Shown here: in pieces, positions 43,628-50,849 of the stretch | How the letters are laid out: each line of letters begins with the position of its first letter | Numbering within the stretch: the first letter of the stretch is position 1 | From: Terriglobia bacterium | GTDB lineage: Bacteria > Acidobacteriota > Terriglobia > Terriglobales > Acidobacteriaceae | NCBI GenBank assembly: GCA_020072645.1 | Contig: JAIQGK010000026.1 | Coordinates: 1 to 50,849, forward strand | Direction: 5' to 3' | DNA length: 50,849 nucleotides | The notes under the pieces: generated by a model | What the model was told of the DNA's origin: nothing | The model's database searches: none | Seen by the model: the letters and a program-made list of their open reading frames with translations, nothing else | Translations under genes and position numbers: made by a program

Positions 43628-45882
43628 GCACAACGATGGTACAGGAGCAGAAAGACATGGCGGAGAACGGGGCGGTCCCTTACGCGAACGGCATGGAACT
43701 GCTGCAACATCTCTGCCAGCTCCTGGACGAGCGTCTGATGGATCTTGTGGAAGAAATGCCTGCGGCCCGTCAGCGCAACGATTTCAGTCTGAGCGGAATG
43801 GTGGTCTCCGACAAGGAAGCCAAGGAATTGCTGGGACGGCGCGAGCAGACATCCGCGCGGTTTAGATCCGGCTTGTTGTGGCAGGCGACAGAGGAACGCA
43901 GAGCCGGCAGCCAGATTCAGAGCGCGAACCTTCCGCTGGCCACCGTACAGGAGCGGTTTGGCTTGAGCCCGTTCGAGGTGGAGTGCATGCTGGTGTGCAT
44001 CGCCCCGGAACTGGAAGTGCGCTACCAGAAAATTTTCGGTTACGTGAATGACGACGTCACGCAGAAATATCCATCGGTCGATCTGCTGCTTCGGCTGCTG
44101 AGCACGCCGGATGAATCGGCCGCTTGCCGTTCGCGGCTTACGCCCGCCTCACCCCTGTTACGCGATGGGTTGCTGGTCTGGGTTGAAGAGCAAGCCTCTG
44201 GTTCGCCGCTGTCACGTTGCCTAAAAGTTGATCCAGCGATCGTGCAATTTTTGTTTCAGGATTACAAGCTGGATGCGGAACTGGAATCAGTGTGGCTGGA
44301 GCGGGATTATCCGGCGGAAGCCAACGCGCTGTGGTCAACACATACCGATACCGCGCGCAGCATAAACTCTCATATCACACGCTATCGGCAGCAGGAAACC
44401 ATCAAGCGCGAGCGGCTGGTGATTTCCGTGATCGGGCGCAGTGGCTCAGGCCGCCGCCATGCCGTGGAATCAGCCTGCTGGCAGGCGGGCCTGGGAGTGA
44501 TTGCGCTCGATTGCGCACGCGTGATCAAACATCCCCGTCTGGAGCAGGTGATCAGGCGGGCGTTTCGGGATTCGCTCCTGCATGCTTCGCCGCTGGTGCT
44601 GGGCAATTTTGAAGCCGTGCTGCAAAACGTGGAGCGAGGCGCGGAATTCCGGACCGCGCTGGAGCAGCAGATCGAAGAGCGTGGCTGGATTGTCTTTGTA
44701 TTGCGTGAAGAACAGGAATTAGGCAATGCCTGGTTTCCGCGCCATCGTCATGTCGCCATCCATGTCCCCGAACTTTCGAATGATGCGCGCAAAAACCTTT
44801 GGGCTGCGCTTCTGACGGAGTTCTCGCCGCTGGCCGCCGGGGAAGTTGATGAAATCGCCGAAGCCCTGGCGGTGAAATTCCGGCTCTCGGCGGGCCAGAT
44901 CGCCATAGCATTCCGGCGTTGCGCCCACGTGCTGGGCGGCAAAGATCCGGACACGTCCACATGGCGCGCGCAGCTGCACACGGAAGCAGCCCAGATTTCC
45001 GCGCCCAGGCTCGGCGCTCTGGCCAAAAAAATCAAACCGCTGTATCACTGGCCGCAACTGGTGCTGCAGGAAAAGAAAAAGGAACTGGTGCGTGACGTGG
45101 TGCGCCACGTGCAACAGCGCCGCCGGGTGATGGAAGAGTGGAATTTCAATTCGCTCATGAGCCGGGGCAAGGGCCTGACTGTATTGTTCTCAGGCCCACC
45201 GGGCACGGGTAAGACCATGGCGGCTGAAGTAATTGCCAACGCGCTGCAGATGGACCTCTATCGCATCGATCTGGCGGGCGTGGTCAGTAAATACATTGGC
45301 GAGACGGAAAAAAACCTTTCGCGCATCTTCCGCGAGGCGGAATACTCTGACGCGATCCTGTTCTTTGACGAGGCCGACGCGCTGTTCGGTAAACGGTCAG
45401 AAGTAAAAGACGCGCACGATCGTTACGCCAACATAGAAATTAACTATCTGCTGCAGCAAATTGAAAGTTTTGAAGGCGTGGTGGTGCTGGCCACCAACAT
45501 GCGCCAGCATCTGGACGAAGCTTTTCTCCGCCGCATCCAGGTGGTGGTGGAATTCCCCATGCCGGCTTACGAGGACAGAGTGTCCATTTGGCGGCAGAGT
45601 TTCCCGCAAAAAGCGCCGCTCGATCCAGACGTGGATTTCAACTTCCTGGCGCGGCAATTCGAACTGGCCGGCGGGCACATCACCAACATCGTTTTGTGGG
45701 CGGCACTGCTGGCTTCAGAAGAAGGCACGGATATCTGTATGCGGCACTGCATACGAGCCACGCGCCGCGAACTGGAAAAGATCGGGCGGCGCTGCATGAA
45801 AGAAGAATTTGGGGCCTATTCGGGACTGCTGGAGCCGGGTCCCGAAGCGGAAATGAGAATCGCAACGACCAGGCTGTTCTGA
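43624..45882 (+). CDS. Pvc15-like AAA+ ATPase
   Basis: A 752-residue ATPase. The N-terminal ~230 residues are helical (LSPFEVECMLVCIAPELE, a family signature). A degenerate first AAA module lies at ~235-440 (VIGRSGSGRRHAVES). The active C-terminal AAA+ module has Walker A GPPGTGKT (524-531), Walker B ILFFDEADALFGKRSEV (Asp582, Glu583) and sensor 1 VVVLATNMRQ. Pvc15 homologues help load or assemble injection particles. It overlaps the cap gene by four bases. Length and the degenerate/active pairing match eCIS ATPases. Confidence 0.9.
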   Translation: MSTTMVQEQKDMAENGAVPYANGMELLQHLCQLLDERLMDLVEEMPAARQRNDFSLSGMVVSDKEAKELLGRREQTSARFRSGLLWQATEERRAGSQIQSANLPLATVQERFGLSPFEVECMLVCIAPELEVRYQKIFGYVNDDVTQKYPSVDLLLRLLSTPDESAACRSRLTPASPLLRDGLLVWVEEQASGSPLSRCLKVDPAIVQFLFQDYKLDAELESVWLERDYPAEANALWSTHTDTARSINSHITRYRQQETIKRERLVISVIGRSGSGRRHAVESACWQAGLGVIALDCARVIKHPRLEQVIRRAFRDSLLHASPLVLGNFEAVLQNVERGAEFRTALEQQIEERGWIVFVLREEQELGNAWFPRHRHVAIHVPELSNDARKNLWAALLTEFSPLAAGEVDEIAEALAVKFRLSAGQIAIAFRRCAHVLGGKDPDTSTWRAQLHTEAAQISAPRLGALAKKIKPLYHWPQLVLQEKKKELVRDVVRHVQQRRRVMEEWNFNSLMSRGKGLTVLFSGPPGTGKTMAAEVIANALQMDLYRIDLAGVVSKYIGETEKNLSRIFREAEYSDAILFFDEADALFGKRSEVKDAHDRYANIEINYLLQQIESFEGVVVLATNMRQHLDEAFLRRIQVVVEFPMPAYEDRVSIWRQSFPQKAPLDPDVDFNFLARQFELAGGHITNIVLWAALLASEEGTDICMRHCIRATRRELEKIGRRCMKEEFGAYSGLLEPGPEAEMRIATTRLF

Positions 45883-45901
45883 AAGAAGAGGAGAAGCAAC
45901 G

Positions 45902-46270
45902 ATGGCATGTCGAATTCAAAACCTGGGCAAACACAAGCTGGCTGTGGACCTGCGCGGCGGCGGTGTGATGTATGTGCAGTCCAACCAGATTTCTGCGCCA
46001 GTGCGGGAAGAACTGCTCTACGACAACGTACACCTGGCGGCATGGGAAGCCCAGGGGTTGGTGCGCCGCATCGACGCCAAAATGGCGGACGTGCTGGAGC
46101 ACGAAGCGCGGGCCGCGGGACATCCTGCAAAAGTAAAACCGGCTGCGTCTGAAAAAGCGCCGGCAGAAGAAGAGTCAGCAAAGGCAGCGACAGACGATGA
46201 CGACGGTGGAAATGAGGCCGGCGACGAAGAAGAAAAGAGTCCAAAGCGGTCTCGAAAAGCGCCCAAGTAA
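45902..46270 (+). CDS. Small eCIS-associated protein with charged tail
   Basis: 122 residues. An ordered N-terminal ~60 (MACRIQNLGKHKLAVDLRGG, EELLYDNVHLAAWEAQGLV) is followed by a low-complexity tail, first Ala/Lys, then acidic (TDDDDGG, DEEEK), then basic (KRSRKAPK). Similar small proteins recur beside sheath genes in eCIS loci, from memory. AGGAG upstream supports the ATG. The roughly 165 bases before the sheath gene hold no further convincing gene. Confidence 0.65.
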   Translation: MACRIQNLGKHKLAVDLRGGGVMYVQSNQISAPVREELLYDNVHLAAWEAQGLVRRIDAKMADVLEHEARAAGHPAKVKPAASEKAPAEEESAKAATDDDDGGNEAGDEEEKSPKRSRKAPK

Positions 46271-46435
46271 AGAGTGGAAAAGCCCTGGGCACAAGCCCTT
46301 GAAGAAAAGAGCAGGAGAGGGGCAAGCATCATTTGAGCGGCAGAAACAGAGTGCTCCCGAGAAGGCGCACGGCAAAAGAAACAGAGCGGTATTTAGAAAT
46401 TGGCAATATCAAAAAGATCGTGAACAGGAGGAAAT

Positions 46436-49063
46436 ATGGCAGAGTACCTGCATCCGGGAGTATTTGTTGAAGAAAAATCGAGCGGAGTCCGCCCTATTGA
46501 AGGCGTTGGAACTTCGACAGCAGCTTTTATTGGGGTGACCGCAAAAGGCGTCCCCAATAAGGCGACGTTTATCACCAGCTGGGCCCAGTTCGTCCGGGCA
46601 TTCGGCGACTTGATCCCGAGCAGCTACCTGCCCTATGCGGTCTCACAGTTCTTCAACAATGGCGGCAAGCGCTGCTACATCGTGCGCGCGCTCAATGTGG
46701 TCAGCTCGATTGCGGCCAGCCGCGATCTGGCAGACCAGGAAACCGCGGCGCCGCGCAACACGCTGCGCGTAACGGCCAAGGGTGCGGGTTCCTGGGGCAA
46801 TGGCCTGCTGGTGACGGTGCAGAACGCTACCAACAACCCGACCACCGAATTCAAGCTGGTGATCGCACAGGATGATCCGGCAAACGTTGTGGAGCTGTTT
46901 GACAGTCTCTCGATGGATCCAACGTCCGCCGATTACGTAGAGACGGCCATCAATGATATTTCAGACTACATTACGGTAAAAGATCTGGGTGCTTCGGAGA
47001 TCGTAGGTTTTGCGCAAAAAGTCTCAACCAACCCCCTGGCCGATCCGGTACCGTTTGCGGGCGGCGGTGAAGCTATTACCCTGGAAACCCCTGACGGCAC
47101 GGTCACCCCCGTAACGTTTACCGGCAATGTCCCCCGGGCGACGGTGCTCACGCAGCTCAACACAGCCTGGGCGGCATTCAATGTTTCGGCTTCGCTTGAT
47201 GCTACCAATCACCTGGTGGTCAAGAGCATCAGCGCGGGCTTCGACAAATATTTCATTCTGGGAGGCGCAGCCACGGCGGCGGCGCGTCCGCTGGTGGGCC
47301 TGGCAGGTTTTGCCGCGGGCACGGGCCCGGCCATTGGGGCCACGGTGAAGAGTGCGGCGCAAGCAACCTTCGATACAACCGGTGGCAACAACCTTCTCAA
47401 CATAAGCGCGCACGGTGACGCTCTACCTGTCATCACGCTCACGCCGAGCGCCACGCATACCGCGACCACGCTGGCGTCTGAAATCAATACTGCTCTCGCT
47501 TCCACCGCCAACGGCCTGCTTGCGGTAAGCACACAAGGCAACCGCGTGGTGATTTCCACGGTGAACAGGGGCGCCGCTGACACTTCACTGGCATTGAGCG
47601 GAACCGCAGCGGCCCAGTTGCAATTCCTGAATCTGGACCGTACGGCGGCCACAACCACTGGCCAGGGCCGCAGTGAAGCGGCTTTCGTGCAGAGCGCACC
47701 CGGTCCGTTTGCGCTGGCCGACGGATCGAATTTCACCATTACATTGAACAATGGAACGCTGACGAACCCGAATGTAGTTGTGACGGTACCACTGGGCGCA
47801 GCGAATATCGCCAACCTGGCTCAGGCCACGGCCACTGAGATCGCGGCGGCGATCAATGCAGCCAGTGCAAACGCGATCCTGCAGCTACCGCCCAATACCG
47901 TCACGCCTCAGGGCACTATCGCTACCGTGGTGGCCAATCGCGTAGTGATTACCCAGCCACGCAAGGGCAACTTCTATACTCTGCAAGTTGCAGATGGATT
48001 GAAATCTCCCAACATCCGCCTGAAGTTTGACGCGTCAAGAAACTCGGGATATGCAGAGGGCGATGAAGGTTCGCCGTATCTGCGGCCAGCGTCGAACATT
48101 GATGGCCTGGGCGTGATCCAGCCATGGCAGCTGCTTGGCGGCGACGACGGTCCGCCAGTCGGCGATACAGATTACATTGGCAGCGCAGACCTGAAAACCG
48201 GACTACATGCTCTTGATGATGTTACGGACGTGAATTTTGTAGCAATTCCCGGCATTGCCAGTCCGGGAGTGATCAGCCAAGCGGTGGGCTATTGCAGCAT
48301 CCGGCGCGATTGCGTGATGATTGCCGACTCACCAGGCAAAACCACGAAAGATACACCCATCACTGATCCTTCGCACGTCGCGGATTTCCTCTCAAACAAG
48401 ATCACCACAAAAACCAGCTACGGCGCTTTCTATTACCCGTGGATGCTGGTGAATGATCCGGTGGGAGCGGGAAAGAATCCCACACGCTTTGTACCGCCTT
48501 CAGGATTTGTGGCCGGCATGTATGCGCGCATCGATAACACGCGCGGCGTCTGGAAAGCGCCGGCAGGCACTGAAGCGAACGTGATCGGGCCGTTGGACCT
48601 CGAATATTCAGTCACTGATTCCGAGCAGGACATTCTCAACCCTATCGGCGTGAACTGCATCCGACACTTCCCGGCATCGGGCCTCATTATCTGGGGCGCG
48701 CGCACGATGGGTACGCTCTCTGATCCGGAATGGCGGTATATCCCGGTGCGGCGCTATGCGATTTACCTGGAGCAAAGCATCTATCGGGGCACGCAGTGGG
48801 CCGTTTTTGAACCGAACGATCAACGGCTGTGGGCTGCGCTGACAGCCAACATTTCAGACTTCATGATGGGTGAGTTCCGGCAGGGCGCGTTGGCGGGCAC
48901 AACACCACAGCAGGCATTCGCAGTGAAATGCGATGCCGACCTGAATCCTGATTCGGAAGTGAACGCAGGCCGCGTGAATATGGAAGTGAAGTTCGCGCCC
49001 TTAAAGCCGGCGGAGTTCGTGATCATCCGCATCAGCCAGAAAGTGCAGACACCGGGGTCGTAA
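46436..49063 (+). CDS. Contractile tail sheath protein with large insertion
   Basis: 875 residues, about twice the usual 350-480. The N-terminus YLHPGVFVEEKSSGVRPIEG and the C-terminal ~290 residues (VAIPGIASPG, YAIYLEQSIYRGTQWAVFEP, VKFAPLKPAEFVIIRISQ) are standard sheath core. Between ~200 and ~540 lies an insertion of about three beta-rich modules, each with a Leu/Ala-rich helix such as TLASEINTAL or ATEIAAAINAAS, resembling flagellin-hook IN-type units. The insertion should project from the sheath surface. AGGAGG directly upstream gives a strong start. Only one sheath gene is seen before the tube genes. Confidence 0.92.
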   Translation: MAEYLHPGVFVEEKSSGVRPIEGVGTSTAAFIGVTAKGVPNKATFITSWAQFVRAFGDLIPSSYLPYAVSQFFNNGGKRCYIVRALNVVSSIAASRDLADQETAAPRNTLRVTAKGAGSWGNGLLVTVQNATNNPTTEFKLVIAQDDPANVVELFDSLSMDPTSADYVETAINDISDYITVKDLGASEIVGFAQKVSTNPLADPVPFAGGGEAITLETPDGTVTPVTFTGNVPRATVLTQLNTAWAAFNVSASLDATNHLVVKSISAGFDKYFILGGAATAAARPLVGLAGFAAGTGPAIGATVKSAAQATFDTTGGNNLLNISAHGDALPVITLTPSATHTATTLASEINTALASTANGLLAVSTQGNRVVISTVNRGAADTSLALSGTAAAQLQFLNLDRTAATTTGQGRSEAAFVQSAPGPFALADGSNFTITLNNGTLTNPNVVVTVPLGAANIANLAQATATEIAAAINAASANAILQLPPNTVTPQGTIATVVANRVVITQPRKGNFYTLQVADGLKSPNIRLKFDASRNSGYAEGDEGSPYLRPASNIDGLGVIQPWQLLGGDDGPPVGDTDYIGSADLKTGLHALDDVTDVNFVAIPGIASPGVISQAVGYCSIRRDCVMIADSPGKTTKDTPITDPSHVADFLSNKITTKTSYGAFYYPWMLVNDPVGAGKNPTRFVPPSGFVAGMYARIDNTRGVWKAPAGTEANVIGPLDLEYSVTDSEQDILNPIGVNCIRHFPASGLIIWGARTMGTLSDPEWRYIPVRRYAIYLEQSIYRGTQWAVFEPNDQRLWAALTANISDFMMGEFRQGALAGTTPQQAFAVKCDADLNPDSEVNAGRVNMEVKFAPLKPAEFVIIRISQKVQTPGS

Positions 49064-49066
49064 GCA

Positions 49067-49549
49067 ATGGCGCGCGCGTCACAATTCGATCCCTATCGCA
49101 CATACAAGTTTCGCGTGCGGTTCGGAGACACCACGGTAGCGGGCATCACCAAAGTATCGGCGCTTACCCGCACCGTGACCCCCAACGAGTTGAAAGAGGC
49201 GGGCGACCTGTTGTCGCCGCGCAACAACCCGGGCGGAGTCCGATATGAAGACGTCACGCTGGAAAAGGGCCTGAGCATGAACAATTCGTTTGAAGAATGG
49301 GCCAACGCGGTGGTGCAGTTGCAATCCGATCCGGGTTCTGTTTCAGGCTTCAAGCGCACGATCTTTATCGATGTGTTCGACCTGAAAGGAAATCCGACAG
49401 ACCGGCAGAGCCAGCCAATCGCAAGTTACAAGCTGAACCGCTGCTGGATCACAAAGTACACGGCGCTGCCCGAGCTGGACGCAAGCTCAGGCGGCGTTGG
49501 AATCCAAAGTGTCACCCTACGCCATGAAGGCTGGGAACGGGTGATTTAG
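49067..49549 (+). CDS. Tail tube protein 1 (gp19/Pvc family)
   Basis: 160 residues of the T4 gp19-like tube family. Core features are YRTYKFRVRFGDTTVAGITK, the RYEDVTLEKGLSMN strand-loop, and a C-terminal CWITKYTALPELDA. It forms hexameric rings of the inner tube or acts as tube initiator. It begins three bases after the sheath stop. Paralogous to the following gene. Confidence 0.88.
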   Translation: MARASQFDPYRTYKFRVRFGDTTVAGITKVSALTRTVTPNELKEAGDLLSPRNNPGGVRYEDVTLEKGLSMNNSFEEWANAVVQLQSDPGSVSGFKRTIFIDVFDLKGNPTDRQSQPIASYKLNRCWITKYTALPELDASSGGVGIQSVTLRHEGWERVI

Positions 49550-49569
49550 ACAACCAGAAAGGAGTTTCA

Positions 49570-50067
49570 ATGCCGCCAAGAGCATCATCAGCAGATCCGT
49601 TTAGGAAGTTCAAATTTCGCATCAAGGTGGACCAGAAAGTAGTCGCCGGGCTTACCAAGTGCTCGGCTATTACGATCAGTGTTGCCAACCAGGACTTCCG
49701 CACGGGTGATATCGACAGCTTCAAGCAGAAACTGCCCGGCCAGGTCTCATTCGAGCACATCACGCTCGAGCAGGGCATGACGAACAACCCGGTCTTTGAA
49801 AAATGGGCGACTGCCATGAGCAACTACCTGGGTAATAAGGGCAGCGATGCGGAGAAAACGCCGGATGATTTCCGCAAAGACATCGACATAGAGATTTACA
49901 ACCTGAAGAACGAGATGGTGAAAGCCTATCGCGTTTACAACTGCTGGGTTTCGAAATATTCGGTGGGCGACCTCGATGCCAACTCCAACGATGTGCTGAT
50001 CCACACGCTGGAACTGCAGAACGAAGGCATTCAGTTGCTGACACCGATCGGAGGCGCCGCGGCGTAA
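49570..50067 (+). CDS. Tail tube protein 2 (gp19/Pvc family)
   Basis: 165 residues, homologous to the preceding tube protein: FRKFKFRIKVDQKVVAGLTK, FEHITLEQGMTNNPVFEKWA and CWVSKYSVGDLDA align with it. Two tube paralogues are usual in eCIS, one building the tube and one contacting the baseplate (Pvc1 and Pvc5 roles); which is which cannot be told here. AAGGAG five bases before the ATG. Confidence 0.88.
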   Translation: MPPRASSADPFRKFKFRIKVDQKVVAGLTKCSAITISVANQDFRTGDIDSFKQKLPGQVSFEHITLEQGMTNNPVFEKWATAMSNYLGNKGSDAEKTPDDFRKDIDIEIYNLKNEMVKAYRVYNCWVSKYSVGDLDANSNDVLIHTLELQNEGIQLLTPIGGAAA

Positions 50068-50073
50068 TCGCTT

Positions 50074-50849
50074 ATGGCAGCCATCGCCATGGAACCGCAA
50101 ATAACTTCCGCAGCGGCGCTGCCCGGTGAAGACTGGGCGGCCGGCCGCCTGGAGCTGCCGGGCGGCGTGCTTGACAGCCGCGGCCAGTGTTTCAAGACCG
50201 TGATGGTGCGGCCTCTGACCGGGCGCGACGAAGAACTGCTCGCCGACCGCCGGTACAGAAATGCCGCACAACAGGTTTCGGAATTTCTGGCGCAGGTGCT
50301 AGTGGAAGTGCCAGGGCTGGACAAGCCGGTGAGCAAGGAACTGATCTCAGAGATGCTCATTGGCGACCGCGACTACCTGCTGCTGCGCTTGCGGCAAATT
50401 TCCCTGGGTGACCAGGTGCACCAGGTGATGCGGTGCCCCGCCGCAGCCTGCGGGCAGAAAGCGGATGTGGAATTCCTCATCAGCGAGCTTCCGGTGCGGC
50501 GGTTGAAGACTGTGCAGCAGCAGTATGAGTTCGAGCTTTCCACGCCGTTGCGGAAAGACGATCCAAAATCGGGGCACGTCACGCTGCGTTTGCCTACGGG
50601 ACTCGACCTGGAAGCCATTCTGGATTGCAAAGACGTGAATCCGGCGATGGCCAACACAAAGTTGTTCGCGCGCATTGTGAAGAAGCTGGGCCGCGAATCG
50701 CTCAGTGAAGCCGCGGCGCGTGAACTGCCACTGCGCACCCGATCCGAGATCACTGCTTTTCTCAACAAGATCACGCCCGGGCCGGAACTGAAAATCGAGG
50801 TCCAGTGTCCGCATTGCCGGGCTTTGGCATCACCACCACGCCGGGCGTG
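50074..50849 (+). CDS. T4-type baseplate protein with zinc-ribbon cysteines (partial)
   Basis: An open frame running off the window end, at least 258 codons. The start MAAIAMEPQ follows the tube gene by six bases; an internal ATG five codons on is possible. Segments VMVRPLTGRDEELLADRR and YLLLRLRQISLGDQVHQVM resemble the T4_baseplate family. Two cysteine pairs, CPAAAC (121-126) and CPHC (245-248), suggest a zinc site. The gene order sheath-tube-tube-baseplate fits an injection system continuing beyond the window. Confidence 0.7.
   Translation, partial: MAAIAMEPQITSAAALPGEDWAAGRLELPGGVLDSRGQCFKTVMVRPLTGRDEELLADRRYRNAAQQVSEFLAQVLVEVPGLDKPVSKELISEMLIGDRDYLLLRLRQISLGDQVHQVMRCPAAACGQKADVEFLISELPVRRLKTVQQQYEFELSTPLRKDDPKSGHVTLRLPTGLDLEAILDCKDVNPAMANTKLFARIVKKLGRESLSEAAARELPLRTRSEITAFLNKITPGPELKIEVQCPHCRALASPPRRA

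Noticed and set aside
46197-46538. 113-codon frame overlapping the small eCIS gene and the sheath start
   Set aside because: Lys/Glu-rich low complexity and overlaps two better supported genes out of frame.

Overview
The window looks like a chromosome segment of a soil-type Acidobacteriota. The GC content is moderately high. There is a GWxTD-domain protein, a carboxypeptidase-regulatory-like outer-membrane protein, very large secreted IPT/TIG and RHS proteins, a small CANPxC zinc-ribbon protein, and abundant palindromic intergenic repeats with two-base loops. This assignment is inferred from gene content; there is no rRNA or other phylogenetic marker.

Region 1 (about 0.1-9.4 kb) is signalling. 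A receiver protein is followed by a tightly coupled stressosome operon: RsbR, RsbS, RsbT, an RsbT-like ATPase fused to an RsbX/SpoIIE phosphatase, an RsbT-like ATPase fused to a hybrid histidine kinase, and a REC-PAS histidine kinase. No sigma or anti-sigma factor is present, so output is probably routed into phosphorelay. A 33-residue membrane peptide, another receiver and an HNR-repeat nuclease-like protein follow on the minus strand.

Region 2 (9.4-25 kb) is mostly housekeeping and envelope. A membrane-protein gene is bracketed by two 178-bp direct repeats. Then come an ABC ATPase and HlyD-type adaptor without a permease, the GWxTD/outer-membrane pair, a repeat cluster, a Tat-exported protein coupled to an amidase, glycogen phosphorylase and a DUF2252 protein.

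Region 3 (25.4-28.9 kb) is a tRNA-Lys(CTT) insertion locus. The tRNA 3' half is repeated at about 27.55 kb (52 bp, one mismatch) and in degenerate form at about 28.83 kb, which defines two small cassettes. The first carries a minus-strand operon for a secreted six-cysteine peptide and two membrane-anchored thioredoxin-fold proteins. The second carries a methyltransferase-like gene. No integrase is visible.

Region 4 (29-39.8 kb) holds two giant secreted proteins. One is a 1737-residue IPT/TIG protein with twelve near-identical 108-residue repeats, each with a cysteine pair. The other is a Kelch/RHS protein without an obvious toxin tip.

Region 5 (40-50.8 kb) is the start of a contractile injection system (phage-tail-like, eCIS type). 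A divergent sigma-54 activator with a pseudo-receiver and two small genes face an operon of a small helical protein, a Pvc16-like cap, a Pvc15-like AAA+ ATPase, a small charged protein, an 875-residue sheath with a large insertion, two tube proteins and a baseplate protein cut by the window end.
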